Assembly (NCBI RefSeq): GCF_026343185.1
Contig: NZ_JAPEMA010000003.1
Span: 124,001-188,000 of the forward strand
DNA length: 64,000 nucleotides
Direction of reading: 5' to 3'
Origin: Streptomyces sp. NBC_00091
GTDB taxonomy: Bacteria > Actinomycetota > Actinomycetes > Streptomycetales > Streptomycetaceae
Part shown: in pieces, positions 8,143-15,929 of the stretch
Numbering within the stretch: position 1 is the first letter of the stretch
Layout of the letters: each line of letters begins with the position of its first letter
The notes under the pieces: generated by a model
Databases searched by the model: none
Told to the model about the DNA's origin: nothing
What the model saw: the letters and a program-made list of their open reading frames with translations, nothing else
Translations under genes and position numbers: made by a program

Positions 8143-9579
8143 CTACGCGCCGGTCAGGGCGGGTGCTCCGGTGTCCTCGGCGGCGGCGATGACGGCCCGC
8201 TCGGCCGGGCTGAAGGGAGGGCCGTCCAGTTCGGTGAACGCGCCGGCCGCTCCCGCCTTGCGCAGGGCGGCGACCAGGTGCGGGGACTCCAGGCTGGCCA
8301 CGGGCGCGGCGAGCGAGGTGACCTGCATGGCCGCCGCGTTGACGACCGGGTCGTACAGGGCGGCGGTGCCGAGCAGGTCGGCGAACTGCTGGGCGTCCTG
8401 GGGGCGCGGGGCGATCCGCGGGTCCTTGGCGTGGTTGCGGGTGCCGGGGTAGCAGATGTCCTGGGTGGTGGCGAGCAGCCACGGGTCGTCGACGACCTTG
8501 GCGACCGCGTGCCGGGCGGCGTCGGCCGTGCCGTCGCCCAGGCCGCCGCGGGTCAGGGCGGTGTCCAGCGCGCGGGCGCTGAGGGCCGCGCAGCTCATGC
8601 CGTGCCCGTAGACGGGGTTGAAGGCGGCGAGGGCGTCGCCGAGCACCAGCAGGCCCTCGGGCCAGGTGGCGAGGCGCTCGTAGTAGCGGCGGCGGTTGAC
8701 GGTGGAGCGGGATCCCTGGACGGGGCCGAGCGGTTCGGCGCGCTCCAGCAGGTCGGCGATGACCGGGTGGCGCAGGCTGCGCGCGAAGGGGATGAACTCC
8801 TCGTCCCCGGTGGGGGGTTCGGCGCCGCGGGTGCCGGCGAGGGTGACCAGCCAGCGGCCGCCCTCGATGGGGACGAGGGCGCCGTTGCGGCCGGGCTCGC
8901 CGGTGGCGGGGTCGGCGGCGACGTTCACCATCGGGAAGGTCTCGGCGCCGGCGGGGGCCTGGTAGACGCGGGTGGCGTAGGCGATGCCCGTGTCGACGAC
9001 GTCCTCCTCGACCTCCGGCAGGCCCAGCTCGGGCAGCCACTTGAGGGTCTGGGAGGGGCGCCCGCCGGTGTCGACGACGAAGTCGGCGGCGAGCTCGCTC
9101 TCGTGGCCCTCGGCGTCGCGCAGGCGCACGCCGGTGACGCGGGCGGCGGAGCCGGTGAGGCCGGTGACGCCGGTCTGCTGGCGCACCTCGATCCTGGGGT
9201 TCTTCAGCGCCTGCTCGCGGACCACCCAGTCGAGCAGGGCCCGGCTGGCGGTGATCATGAACTGGCTGCCGGGGAAGCGGGTCTGCCAGCCGTACGGGGT
9301 GAACCAGACGATGTCGCGCGGCAGGTAGAGGCGGTGGGCGCCCTGGTCGGCCAGCTCCTTGAGGGTGCCGGGCAGCAGGGACTCGATGGCGCGGGCGCCG
9401 CCGGACCACAGGAGGTGGGCGTGGCGCGCCTGGGGGACGCCCTTGCGCAGTTCCGGCCCCTCGGGGAACACGTCCCGTTCCACCACGGTGACGCGGTCCA
9501 CGTGCCGCGCGAGCACCGCGGATGCCAGCATTCCGGCCAGGCCGCCGCCGATTACTACGGCGCGTGTTTCTGCGGTCAT
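8143..9579 (-). CDS. FAD-dependent epoxidase of the MonCI/Lsd18/SalC type
   Basis: A 478-residue flavin monooxygenase predicted to epoxidise the alkenes of the linear polyether precursor. The N-terminal dinucleotide fold has VVIGGGLAGMLASAVLARH at residues 8-26 followed by VTVVERD. The KGVPQARHAHLLWSGG segment is characteristic of MonCI-like enzymes. The second FAD motif GDALAAFNPVYGHGM is near residue 310. Length equals that of Lsd18/MonCI. Start ATG 9579 has GGAAGGG about 11 bases upstream. It is divergent from the two cyclase genes that process its epoxides, across a 209-base control region with a good -10/-35 pair and tandem ACCCCTA repeats. One epoxidase acting on several alkenes is usual for this pathway. 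Confidence 0.93.
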   Translation of the reverse strand: MTAETRAVVIGGGLAGMLASAVLARHVDRVTVVERDVFPEGPELRKGVPQARHAHLLWSGGARAIESLLPGTLKELADQGAHRLYLPRDIVWFTPYGWQTRFPGSQFMITASRALLDWVVREQALKNPRIEVRQQTGVTGLTGSAARVTGVRLRDAEGHESELAADFVVDTGGRPSQTLKWLPELGLPEVEEDVVDTGIAYATRVYQAPAGAETFPMVNVAADPATGEPGRNGALVPIEGGRWLVTLAGTRGAEPPTGDEEFIPFARSLRHPVIADLLERAEPLGPVQGSRSTVNRRRYYERLATWPEGLLVLGDALAAFNPVYGHGMSCAALSARALDTALTRGGLGDGTADAARHAVAKVVDDPWLLATTQDICYPGTRNHAKDPRIAPRPQDAQQFADLLGTAALYDPVVNAAAMQVTSLAAPVASLESPHLVAALRKAGAAGAFTELDGPPFSPAERAVIAAAEDTGAPALTGA

Positions 9580-9661
9580 GAGTGCGTGACCCTTCCATCC
9601 GTCAGACGCCTTGCGCACCGTCGAATTCGAATTCCCGGGAGCCGGTGCAGGCATTCCCGAT

Positions 9662-9697
9662 CCCCGCGACGCTAGCACTCGCCCACAATGCCCTGAA
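9662..9697 (-). promoter_or_regulatory. Promoter of the epoxidase gene
   Basis: On the minus strand TTCAGG (9692-9697) and TAGCGT (9669-9674) are separated by 17 bases, a good Streptomyces -35/-10 arrangement. Predicted transcription start is near 9662, leaving a leader of about 80 bases. AGGGGT repeats abut the -35, the usual place for an activator. Confidence 0.55.
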
Positions 9698-9714
9698 CCC
9701 CTACGAACCCCTAT
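9695..9714. promoter_or_regulatory. Tandem GAACCCCTAY repeat (candidate LAL operator)
   Basis: GAACCCCTAC (9695-9704) is followed directly by GAACCCCTAT (9705-9714), a perfect 10-bp tandem except for the last base. It sits in the divergent region between the epoxidase and cyclase genes, just upstream of the epoxidase -35, and could serve both directions. Confidence 0.6.
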
Positions 9715-9788
9715 CAAACAAGGCGCCTATGGCGGGATCGGCGCGGCCGCCGCCACGATGGTCTGGCCTGCCGAAAGGAGAAGAATTC

Positions 9789-10232
9789 ATGCTGGACGAG
9801 GCGGCGCTGAAAGACCTGATCCTGGAACACACGCGCCGGGTCAACGCGGGGGACGTCGAGGGGCTGCTGAAGCTGTACTCGCCGGACGTCCGCTTCGAGG
9901 ACCCCGTGGGCGCCGGGGTGCAGCAGGGCCACGCGGCGCTGCGCGCGCACGCGACCGGTGCGGTGGCCAGCAACGCGGTGGAGGTGCCGGGACCGCCGGT
10001 GGCGGCCCAGGACGGGCGCCACGCCGCCGTTCCGGTCGCCGCCACGATGGACTACCTGCCGCTCGGGCCGATCCTGACGCAGCACGGCGTACTGCCGGTT
10101 CCGGCCGATCCCTCGCGGCAGCGGATGCTGTTCCGCTTCCTGATGGTGATCCGGGCCGGGGACGACGGGCTGATCGAGGACATGAAGGCCTACTGGGGGG
10201 CGAGCGACGTCTCCCTCGCCGACGCGGCTTAG
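9789..10232 (+). CDS. Polyether epoxide hydrolase/cyclase (MonB/SalB type), cyclase 1
   Basis: A 147-residue SnoaL-like fold protein of the MonBI/MonBII/SalB family, which opens epoxides and closes cyclic ethers. The acid pair typical of epoxide-opening members is present: D38 in the FEDPVG motif and E65 (as D38/E65 in the first half of Lsd19). The start is ATG 9789 after AAAGGAGAAGAATTC. It is the first gene of a two-gene plus-strand operon. The next start is 11 bases beyond its stop, with GGGGAGGAAGAA between. It is probably co-regulated with the divergent epoxidase. Which ring it closes cannot be told from sequence alone. A type II aromatic polyketide cyclase role is unlikely, since no minimal type II PKS is present. 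Confidence 0.92.
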   Translation: MLDEAALKDLILEHTRRVNAGDVEGLLKLYSPDVRFEDPVGAGVQQGHAALRAHATGAVASNAVEVPGPPVAAQDGRHAAVPVAATMDYLPLGPILTQHGVLPVPADPSRQRMLFRFLMVIRAGDDGLIEDMKAYWGASDVSLADAA

Positions 10233-10243
10233 GGGAGGAAGAA

Positions 10244-10693
10244 ATGCTGGACGAGGCGGCTCGCAAGGAACTGGCACTGGAGCACTGCCGTCGCATGAGC
10301 AGCGGCAACGTGGACCACATGCTGGAGCTGTACACGAAGGACGTGCGCTTCGAGGATCCGGTCGGTTCGGTTCCGATGATCGGGCACGACGAATTGCGCG
10401 TGCATTTCCAGCGGGCCGCGGAAGCGAAAACGGTGGATGTCGCCGGCGTTCCGGTGGCCGCACAGGACGGCCTGCACGTGGCCATTCCGGTCTCGGTGTA
10501 CATGAATTATCTGCCACTGGGCCCCACGCTGACGAAGCACGGATATCTGGACAAGCCCGCGGACCCGTTCCGCAAGCGCATCAAATTCGCGCTCACCAGC
10601 ATCTTCCGGACCGGCTCGCACGGTCTCATCGAAGCGGTGTGGGTGTACTGGGGGAAGTCGGACCTGTCGCTGCTCGACCCCGGCGAGGAGTGA
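10244..10693 (+). CDS. Polyether epoxide hydrolase/cyclase (MonB/SalB type), cyclase 2
   Basis: A 149-residue paralogue of cyclase 1; both start MLDEAA and share VRFEDPVG. D38 is kept and position 65 is Asp instead of Glu, so the acid pair is D38/D65. The NYLPLGPTLTKHGYL segment parallels DYLPLGPILTQHGVL in cyclase 1, showing close relationship. Start ATG 10244 follows GGGGAGGAAGAA. It is translated from the same transcript as cyclase 1 and ended by the perfect palindrome at 10706-10761. The two proteins may work as a pair on different epoxides, as MonBI and MonBII do. The codon and base use match its neighbours. Confidence 0.92.
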   Translation: MLDEAARKELALEHCRRMSSGNVDHMLELYTKDVRFEDPVGSVPMIGHDELRVHFQRAAEAKTVDVAGVPVAAQDGLHVAIPVSVYMNYLPLGPTLTKHGYLDKPADPFRKRIKFALTSIFRTGSHGLIEAVWVYWGKSDLSLLDPGEE

Positions 10694-10705
10694 GACAGAG
10701 CGGTC

Positions 10706-10761
10706 CGTACGAAGAGGCCGTCCGCACCGGAGATCTCCGGTGCGGACGGCCTCTTCGTACG
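10706..10761. terminator. Perfect 56-bp palindrome, bidirectional terminator
   Basis: Arms 10706-10733 and 10734-10761 are perfectly complementary, 28 bases each with no designed loop. It starts 12 bases after the cyclase 2 stop and ends 18 bases before the converging permease stop, so it can end both transcripts. Confidence 0.9.
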
Positions 10762-10779
10762 CCGGGTCGCGGCCCGGGC

Positions 10780-12408
10780 TCAGGCGGCCAGGTCGCGCCG
10801 CCCGAACAGGGCGGTGCCCGCCCACAGCAGCAGCACCGCCACGGCGGTCAGCAGCACCAGCGGCAGCGCCTCGGCATCCACCGCGGGCAGTGCCGGCAGG
10901 TGGCTGAAGGGCGAGATGTCGCGCACCGCCTGGGGCAGCTTCAGCAGGGCGCCGAGCTGTCCGACGACCAGGCAGAGGGCGAGCGCCCCCCACGCGGCGC
11001 CGGAGGAGGCCGCCGGCGCGAGGCCGAACACCAGCACCACGACGCCGGCGAGCACCAGCACCGCGGGGGCCTGGACCAGCGCCGCCCCGGTCAGGTCGGC
11101 CACGCCCGCGCCGACGTCGCCCGCGGCGGCCCCGTAGGTGAGGCCCGCGGCCAGTCCGGCGACGAGCAGCAGGATCAGCGAGCCCACGACCGCGACGGCC
11201 ACGTGGCTGGCCACCCAGCGGCCCCGCCCGATGGCGGTGGCCAGCAGGGACTCCAGCCGCCCGGAGGTCTCCTCGGCCCGCAGCCGCAGCAGCGCCTGCA
11301 CGACGAAGCCCGCCGTGATCGCGCCGACCATGACCATCATCGAGGCGAAGAAGGTGTCCACGGGGGCGCCGCCCCCGCCGCCGATCTTGCCGAGGGTCTC
11401 GGTGAGGTCGGCGTTGTCCTTCAGCGCGTCCCCGGCCGACTTGCCCATGCCGCCGATCACCGCGCCGAGCACGGCGATGCCCACGGCCCAGCCGATCAGC
11501 GAGCCGCGGTGCAGGCGCCTGGCCAGCCCGTACGGGCTGGTCAGGCCGGGTGCGGCGGCGGCCGGCCCCGGACGGTCCTCGAACACGCCGGCGCCGAGGT
11601 CGCGGCGCGCGGAGAGGCGCAGCGCGACGACCGCCGTGGCGGCCGCGAACAGCAGCGGGACCACGAGGACCCACCAGTTGTCCTCGCCGAACGGGCTGGT
11701 CTGCTGGGCCCAGCCGATGGGCGACAGCCAGGACAGCCAGGAGCTCTCCACGACCGTGCCCGACGCCTGCACCTCTCCGCCGGCGTCGGCGATGCCGCGG
11801 ATCAGGAAGGCGGCGGCGATCACCACGCCGGCCAGCGAGTTGGCGCCCCGTGAGGTGCCGGACAGCTGGGCCGTGATGGCGGCCACGCCCGCGAAGGCGA
11901 GCCCGGTCGCGGCGACGGCCGCGGCGGCCACGAGCGAGCCGCCGATGGGCAGCCCGGCCAGCGGCAGCACGATGCCGAGGAAGATGAACAGGCCCACGTT
12001 GGCCTGGAGGGCCAGCAGCAGGGCCGAGGCGAGGCCCGCCTGACGGCCCACGGGGGCCGCCCCGACGAGTTCGGCGCGGCCGCTCTCCTCGTTCTGGCGC
12101 GTGTGCCGCACGACGGCGAAGGTGCTCATCAGACCGGCCAGGACGCACAGGAACGTCAGGACCTGCACCATGGCGAGCGCGCCCTCGCTGGTGCCGACGG
12201 GCGCGCCGCGGGTGAGCAGCAGGGCCGGGTTGTCGGTGAGCAGCTTGACCGCGTCGGTCCGGGCGGCCTCGTCGGCGTAGGTCTTGCCGACGCTGCCCGC
12301 CGCGCTGTAGGCGAGCGCCGCGGTCCCGTAGAGCCACACGGACAGCTGGATGCGGTCCCTGCGCAGCGCGAGCTTGAGCAGTGGCTGGGTGTTCGCGTAC
12401 TCGCTCAT
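10780..12408 (-). CDS. ABC transporter permease, polyketide-antibiotic exporter (TnrB3 class)
   Basis: A 542-residue integral membrane protein with about 12 hydrophobic helices, of the family called putative exporter of polyketide antibiotics, to which tetronasin-resistance TnrB3 belongs. It begins [19 protein letters not shown], then a first helix near residue 25. The two halves resemble each other, as in fused two-repeat permeases. The start ATG (12408) overlaps the ATPase stop by four bases, so the two are translationally coupled. It should export the ionophore and provide self-resistance. Substrate assignment rests on family and cluster context. Confidence 0.92.
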   Translation of the reverse strand: MSEYANTQPLLKLALRRDRIQLSVWLYGTAALAYSAAGSVGKTYADEAARTDAVKLLTDNPALLLTRGAPVGTSEGALAMVQVLTFLCVLAGLMSTFAVVRHTRQNEESGRAELVGAAPVGRQAGLASALLLALQANVGLFIFLGIVLPLAGLPIGGSLVAAAAVAATGLAFAGVAAITAQLSGTSRGANSLAGVVIAAAFLIRGIADAGGEVQASGTVVESSWLSWLSPIGWAQQTSPFGEDNWWVLVVPLLFAAATAVVALRLSARRDLGAGVFEDRPGPAAAAPGLTSPYGLARRLHRGSLIGWAVGIAVLGAVIGGMGKSAGDALKDNADLTETLGKIGGGGGAPVDTFFASMMVMVGAITAGFVVQALLRLRAEETSGRLESLLATAIGRGRWVASHVAVAVVGSLILLLVAGLAAGLTYGAAAGDVGAGVADLTGAALVQAPAVLVLAGVVVLVFGLAPAASSGAAWGALALCLVVGQLGALLKLPQAVRDISPFSHLPALPAVDAEALPLVLLTAVAVLLLWAGTALFGRRDLAA

Positions 12409-13358
12409 CGCGCGCCCGCTCCCGCCTTGGCGCGCCGCCCGCTCTGCTGCTCGCCGCCCTCTTCCACGTGGTCGCCGTAGTGGCGCAGGAAGAGCTCTTC
12501 GAGGGTGGGCGGGGTGCTGGTGAGCGCGCGCACGCCGAAGGAGGCCACGTGCGAGAGCACGGTGTCGAGGTTGCCGTTGTCCACGTCGAAGCGGACGTGG
12601 TTGCCTTCGGCCTGCACGTTGTGGACGCCCGCGAGCGCCTCGACACCGGTGACGGCGCGCTCCGACTCGACGGAGAGGGCGGTACGGGTGAGGTGGCGCA
12701 GCTCGGTGAGGGTGCCCGTCTCGACCGTGTGGCCCTTGCGGATGATGCTGACGCGGTCGCACAGGGCCTCGACCTCGCCGAGGATGTGGCTGGAGAGCAG
12801 GACGGTGCGGCCCTGCCGCTTGACCTCCTTGACGCTGTCCTGGAAGACGGCCTCCATCAGCGGGTCGAGACCGCTGGTGGGCTCGTCGAGGATGAGGAGT
12901 TCGGCGTCGGAGGCGAAGGCGGCCACGAGGGCGACCTTCTGCCGGTTGCCCTTGGAGTAGGTGCGGCACTTCTTGGTCGGGTCGAGCTGGAAGCGTTCGA
13001 TCAGCTCGGTCCGGCGGTCCTTGTCGATGCCTCCGCGCAGGGCGCCGAGGGTGTCGATGGCCTCCCCGCCGGACAGGTTGCGCCACAGGCTCACGTCGCC
13101 GGGGACGTAGGCGAGCCGGCGGTGGATCTCCACCGCGTCGGCCCAGGGGTCCTTCCCGAGCAGGGAGGCCTGTCCGCCGTCCAGCCTCAGCAGGCCCAGC
13201 AGGGCCCGGATGGTGGTGGACTTGCCGGCCCCGTTGGGGCCGAGGAAGCCGTGCACCTCGCCCGTGCGGACGTTCAGGTCGAGTCCGTCGAGTGCCCGGA
13301 ACTTCCCGAAGTTCTTGGTCAGTCCTGTTGCGGCGATTGCATTCTCGCTCAGCGCCAC
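12405..13358 (-). CDS. ABC transporter ATP-binding protein (DrrA/TnrB2 class)
   Basis: A 317-residue ATPase that powers the adjacent permease. Walker A is GPNGAGKST at residues 40-48; the signature is the DrrA-like YSKGNRQK near 135; Walker B is [12 protein letters not shown] near 157; the switch His is in [11 protein letters not shown]-terminal domain of about 100 residues follows, as in drug-export ATPases. The start is GTG 13358, preceded by AAAGGTGGTGTGCG. It is the first gene of a two-gene operon. The 269-base gap upstream carries ACCCCT-type repeats on the same strand and the terminator of the next operon. Confidence 0.95.
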   Translation of the reverse strand: MALSENAIAATGLTKNFGKFRALDGLDLNVRTGEVHGFLGPNGAGKSTTIRALLGLLRLDGGQASLLGKDPWADAVEIHRRLAYVPGDVSLWRNLSGGEAIDTLGALRGGIDKDRRTELIERFQLDPTKKCRTYSKGNRQKVALVAAFASDAELLILDEPTSGLDPLMEAVFQDSVKEVKRQGRTVLLSSHILGEVEALCDRVSIIRKGHTVETGTLTELRHLTRTALSVESERAVTGVEALAGVHNVQAEGNHVRFDVDNGNLDTVLSHVASFGVRALTSTPPTLEELFLRHYGDHVEEGGEQQSGRRAKAGAGAR

Positions 13359-13511
13359 CGCACACCACCTTTCACGATGTCGTGTTCATCGGAGTCGTCG
13401 TCCGTACGACTCCCGAAGACGACGGCACCGCGGCCAGGTTGCGGCCCGGAAATCAGCATTCCGCCGATCACCTTTCCGGAGCAATGTGAGGGCCTGCCCT
13501 TGGCCGGATTC

Positions 13512-13540
13512 AGGGGTGCGTACGGGTGTCGGGTAGGGGT
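13512..13540 (-). promoter_or_regulatory. ACCCCT repeat cluster upstream of the exporter (candidate LAL operator)
   Basis: Read on the minus strand, ACCCCT (13535-13540), ACCCGT (13522-13527) and ACCCCT (13512-13517) follow one another at 13- and 10-base steps. They lie 154-182 bases upstream of the ATPase GTG in a gap with no gene. The core equals the tandem elements at 5181 and 9695. No convincing -10 box was found. Confidence 0.45.
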
Positions 13541-13577
13541 TGCCCCGCCCCTCGCCCGTCCGCCGGGAACGACGAAG

Positions 13578-13611
13578 AGGGGCCCGGGAGCCGATCGGCT
13601 CCCGGGCCCCT
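13578..13611 (-). terminator. Perfect 34-bp palindrome after the methyltransferase-like gene
   Basis: Arms of 17 bases centred between 13594 and 13595 pair perfectly. It begins 16 bases beyond the stop of the methyltransferase-like gene and should end the cyclase 3-thioesterase-methyltransferase transcript before the exporter promoter. Confidence 0.85.
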
Positions 13612-13627
13612 TGCGCCCGACGGGGCG

Positions 13628-14461
13628 TCAGAAGGTGTAGCGCATCACGCGGTTGTACTTGCGCAGCACCGGTATCACGTTCATGACCTTGCACATGACC
13701 CGCGAGATCCACGGCATGTGCGAGATGTACGGCGAGTCGGTGAAGGTCCACTCCATCTTGTGCTCGATCCGCGGGTCCCACTGCTCCAGCGTCTTCGGGT
13801 CCTCCAGGCCCCAGATGAAGCGCTGGCCGGTCGCCTTGACCGTCCAGTGCTTGTTCATCGCCTTCACCGAGAACGGCGTGTAGGCGTCGAACAGCAGCTC
13901 GCCCTTGGGGAACCGGCCGACGATCCGGGTGATGAGGTCGCGGACCTGCTCCTCGGTGAAGTACACGAGGACGCCCTCGGCGACGACGAGCACCGGCCGG
14001 TCGGAGGGGATCGTGTCCAGCCAGTCCGGGTCGAGGGCCGAGGCGCCGATGACGTGGTGGTGGTCCCGCTCCGGGAACAGGTCGCGGTAGATCTGCGCGA
14101 TCTCCGGCAGGTCCAGGTCGTACCACTCGACGTCTTCGGAGGGCTCGATGCGGAAGACGCGGCCGTCGAGGCCGGCGCCGAGGTGGAGCACGACGGAGCG
14201 CGGGTTGCGGCTCAGGAAGTCCTGAACCCAGCGGTCCACCTCCTTGCCGCGGATGGCGAGGGAGATAGCGTCGTCGTCGCGCATCTTGAGCTGGACCTTC
14301 AGCTCGTCGTAGTCCTCGATGGACTCGACCGCCTGGACCGCGAGGCGGTCGCCCAGGATCGGGCGCCCCGACTTGGCGTCATGGGCCCGTGAGTAGAGGG
14401 CGACGAGGAGGTTTCTCGTCGCCGCGCTGAACTGCACCTTGGTCTGCATGGGGACACCCAT
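13628..14461 (-). CDS. SAM methyltransferase-like protein (leucine carboxyl methyltransferase family; SlnM-like)
   Basis: A 277-residue member of the LCM/PPM1 methyltransferase family. The SAM-binding loop VVLHLGAGLDGRVFRI is near residue 100, followed by WYDLDLPEI and VLVVAEGVLVYF. The N-terminus KVQFSAATRNLLVALYSRAHD is family-typical. Narasin and salinomycin carry no O-methyl group. In salinomycin biosynthesis the methyltransferase-like SlnM was reported instead to form the C18-C19 double bond with spiroketalisation, so a dehydratase-like role is likely. Two starts are possible, ATG 14461 and ATG 14449; neither has a strong ribosome site. It is the last gene of a three-gene operon, 47 bases after the thioesterase. 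If the product differs from narasin, a true O-methyltransferase remains possible. Confidence 0.8.
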   Translation of the reverse strand: MGVPMQTKVQFSAATRNLLVALYSRAHDAKSGRPILGDRLAVQAVESIEDYDELKVQLKMRDDDAISLAIRGKEVDRWVQDFLSRNPRSVVLHLGAGLDGRVFRIEPSEDVEWYDLDLPEIAQIYRDLFPERDHHHVIGASALDPDWLDTIPSDRPVLVVAEGVLVYFTEEQVRDLITRIVGRFPKGELLFDAYTPFSVKAMNKHWTVKATGQRFIWGLEDPKTLEQWDPRIEHKMEWTFTDSPYISHMPWISRVMCKVMNVIPVLRKYNRVMRYTF

Positions 14462-14508
14462 CTCGGTTCGTTCGGTCGATCGGTACGGCCGCGGCCGCCG
14501 CGCGGGCG

Positions 14509-15291
14509 TCAGCGCCCCGCCGGCACCGCGGTGAAGGCCGCCAGGTCCTCGATGACCGCCCGGGTCACGCCCGCCTGCTGCGGGGTCAGGTAGAAGTGCC
14601 CGCCGGGAAAGCTGCGCAGGCTGAACTCTCCGCTGGTCAGCTCCCGCCACTCCATCGCCTCGGGGACGCTCACGCGCGGGTCCGACTCGCCCGTCAGGAC
14701 GCTGACCGGGCACTTCAGGGCCGGTCCGGGCCCGTCGGGGCGGTAGCGGTAGGTCTCGATGGCCTTGTAGTCACTGCGGATGGCCGGCAGGACCATGCGC
14801 AGCAGCTCCTCGTCGGCCAGCAGGCCCGCGTCGGTGCCGCTGAGGGCCCGGATCTCGGCGATCAGCGCGTCGTCGCCGCGCGTGTGGACGTTCTCCTCGC
14901 GCCGGACGGTCGGCGAGCGCCGGCCGGAAGCGATCAGGCCGGCCAGCGGGACGCCCTCGCGCTCGAACCTGCGGGCGAGCTCGAAGGAGAGCACCGCGCC
15001 CATGCTGTGCCCGAACAGCACCAGTGGCTTGTCGGTCCAGGGCAGCAGCGCCCGGTGGATCTGCTCCACCAGCTCGGCCACGTCGTCCAGGGGCGGTTCG
15101 GCGCGGCGGTCCTGGCGGCCGGGGTACTGCACGGCCAGTACCTCGGCGTGCCCGGCCAGCTCCTTGGAGAAGGGGAAGAAGAAGGACGCGCTGCCACCGG
15201 CGTGCGGCAGCAGCACCAGGCGGTGGTGCGCTTCCGGCGCGGGGTGGAAACGCCGGATCCACAGGTCGCTGTGCTCGTCGGGGGTGCTCAT
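14509..15291 (-). CDS. Type II thioesterase
   Basis: A 260-residue alpha/beta hydrolase of the type II thioesterase family, which removes wrong or stalled acyl groups from PKS carrier domains. In polyether systems such enzymes may also release the finished chain. The nucleophile is S96 in GHSMG, the acid is probably in GESDPRVS near 203, and the His is in GGHFYL near 230. An oxyanion segment LPHAGGSAS is near residue 30. The ATG at 15291 follows GGAGAGGTACGGAG. The PKS genes have no integrated thioesterase domain, which raises the weight of this protein as a release candidate. Confidence 0.93.
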   Translation of the reverse strand: MSTPDEHSDLWIRRFHPAPEAHHRLVLLPHAGGSASFFFPFSKELAGHAEVLAVQYPGRQDRRAEPPLDDVAELVEQIHRALLPWTDKPLVLFGHSMGAVLSFELARRFEREGVPLAGLIASGRRSPTVRREENVHTRGDDALIAEIRALSGTDAGLLADEELLRMVLPAIRSDYKAIETYRYRPDGPGPALKCPVSVLTGESDPRVSVPEAMEWRELTSGEFSLRSFPGGHFYLTPQQAGVTRAVIEDLAAFTAVPAGR

Positions 15292-15360
15292 CTCCGTACC
15301 TCTCCTCGGTCGTGATCGCCTGTCGGGTGCGCCGGGGCTCCGGCGCCGCGGTGGGGTGGC

Positions 15361-15747
15361 TCAGACGCCGATGTCGCTCATGCCCCAGAAGACGCGCATG
15401 TCCTCGATCAGGCCGTCGGCGTTGATGGTGAAGACGTCCACCGCGTTGATGTTGGTGCGGGTGCGGTTCGGGTCGAGGATGTTGGTCATCGTCGCGGCGA
15501 CCGGGACGGCGACCTGCTTGCCGTCCTGGCCGACGGAGGCGTGGCCGGGGGCGACGGTGACCTCGGCGGCGATGTTGCTGTGGAAGTACTCGCGGTGGGC
15601 GGCGCGGCCGACACGGGGCTCACGGCCGACCGGGTCCTCGATCCGGGCGTCCTCGGTGAAGTGGGTGAGGATGGCGTCGATGTCGCCCTCGTTCACCTTG
15701 CGGAAGTACTCCGCGATGATCTCCTTGCGCTTCTGCTCGTCCAGCAT
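15361..15747 (-). CDS. SalBIII-like pyran-forming cyclase, cyclase 3
   Basis: A 128-residue SnoaL-like protein, shorter than cyclases 1 and 2. It has D38 in the IEDPVG motif, but position 65 is Val, so the second acid of epoxide-opening cyclases is missing. It has Asp at position 104 (NAVDVF) instead. D38/D104 is the pair I recall for SalBIII, the dehydratase and pyran cyclase that forms ring A of salinomycin. This fits the last PKS module, which has a KR but no DH and would leave a 3-hydroxyl for SalBIII to eliminate. The start ATG 15747 follows GGAGGACCCCTC. It is the first gene of a three-gene operon with its own upstream region (15748-15862). Confidence 0.88.
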   Translation of the reverse strand: MLDEQKRKEIIAEYFRKVNEGDIDAILTHFTEDARIEDPVGREPRVGRAAHREYFHSNIAAEVTVAPGHASVGQDGKQVAVPVAATMTNILDPNRTRTNINAVDVFTINADGLIEDMRVFWGMSDIGV

Positions 15748-15802
15748 GAGGGGTCCTCCACAGTCGTGATCGATGTACGTACGCGGGCGTGACCGTAGGC
15801 GC

Positions 15803-15828
15803 GTGGCTTAAAGCCGCGCTTAAGACAC
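15803..15828. promoter_or_regulatory. Imperfect inverted repeat upstream of cyclase 3
   Basis: GTGGCTTAA (15803-15811) and TTAAGACAC (15820-15828) form 9-base arms with one mismatch around an 8-base spacer. The site is AT-rich for this window and lies 56-81 bases upstream of the cyclase 3 start. It may be an operator or part of the promoter; no clear -10 box was found. Confidence 0.3.
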
Positions 15829-15862
15829 CGGGCGGGACGCCGTGCGGGCGGGGCCGGACACG

Positions 15863-15896
15863 CGTCCACCCCCGGTGTCAGGGCCGGGGGTGGACG
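15863..15896 (-). terminator. Hairpin terminator of the PKS operon
   Basis: CGTCCACCCCCGG (15863-15875) and its exact complement (15884-15896) flank an 8-base loop. It lies 33 bases beyond the stop of the last PKS gene. Confidence 0.85.
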
Positions 15897-15929
15897 GGTA
15901 TCAGGGGGTGTGCGCGGGCGCCGGGCGCC

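Noticed and set aside
9789..10693. Type II (aromatic) polyketide cyclases, because of the SnoaL-like fold
   Set aside because: There is no minimal type II PKS, and the MLDE start, FEDPVG motif and acid pair fit polyether cyclases.
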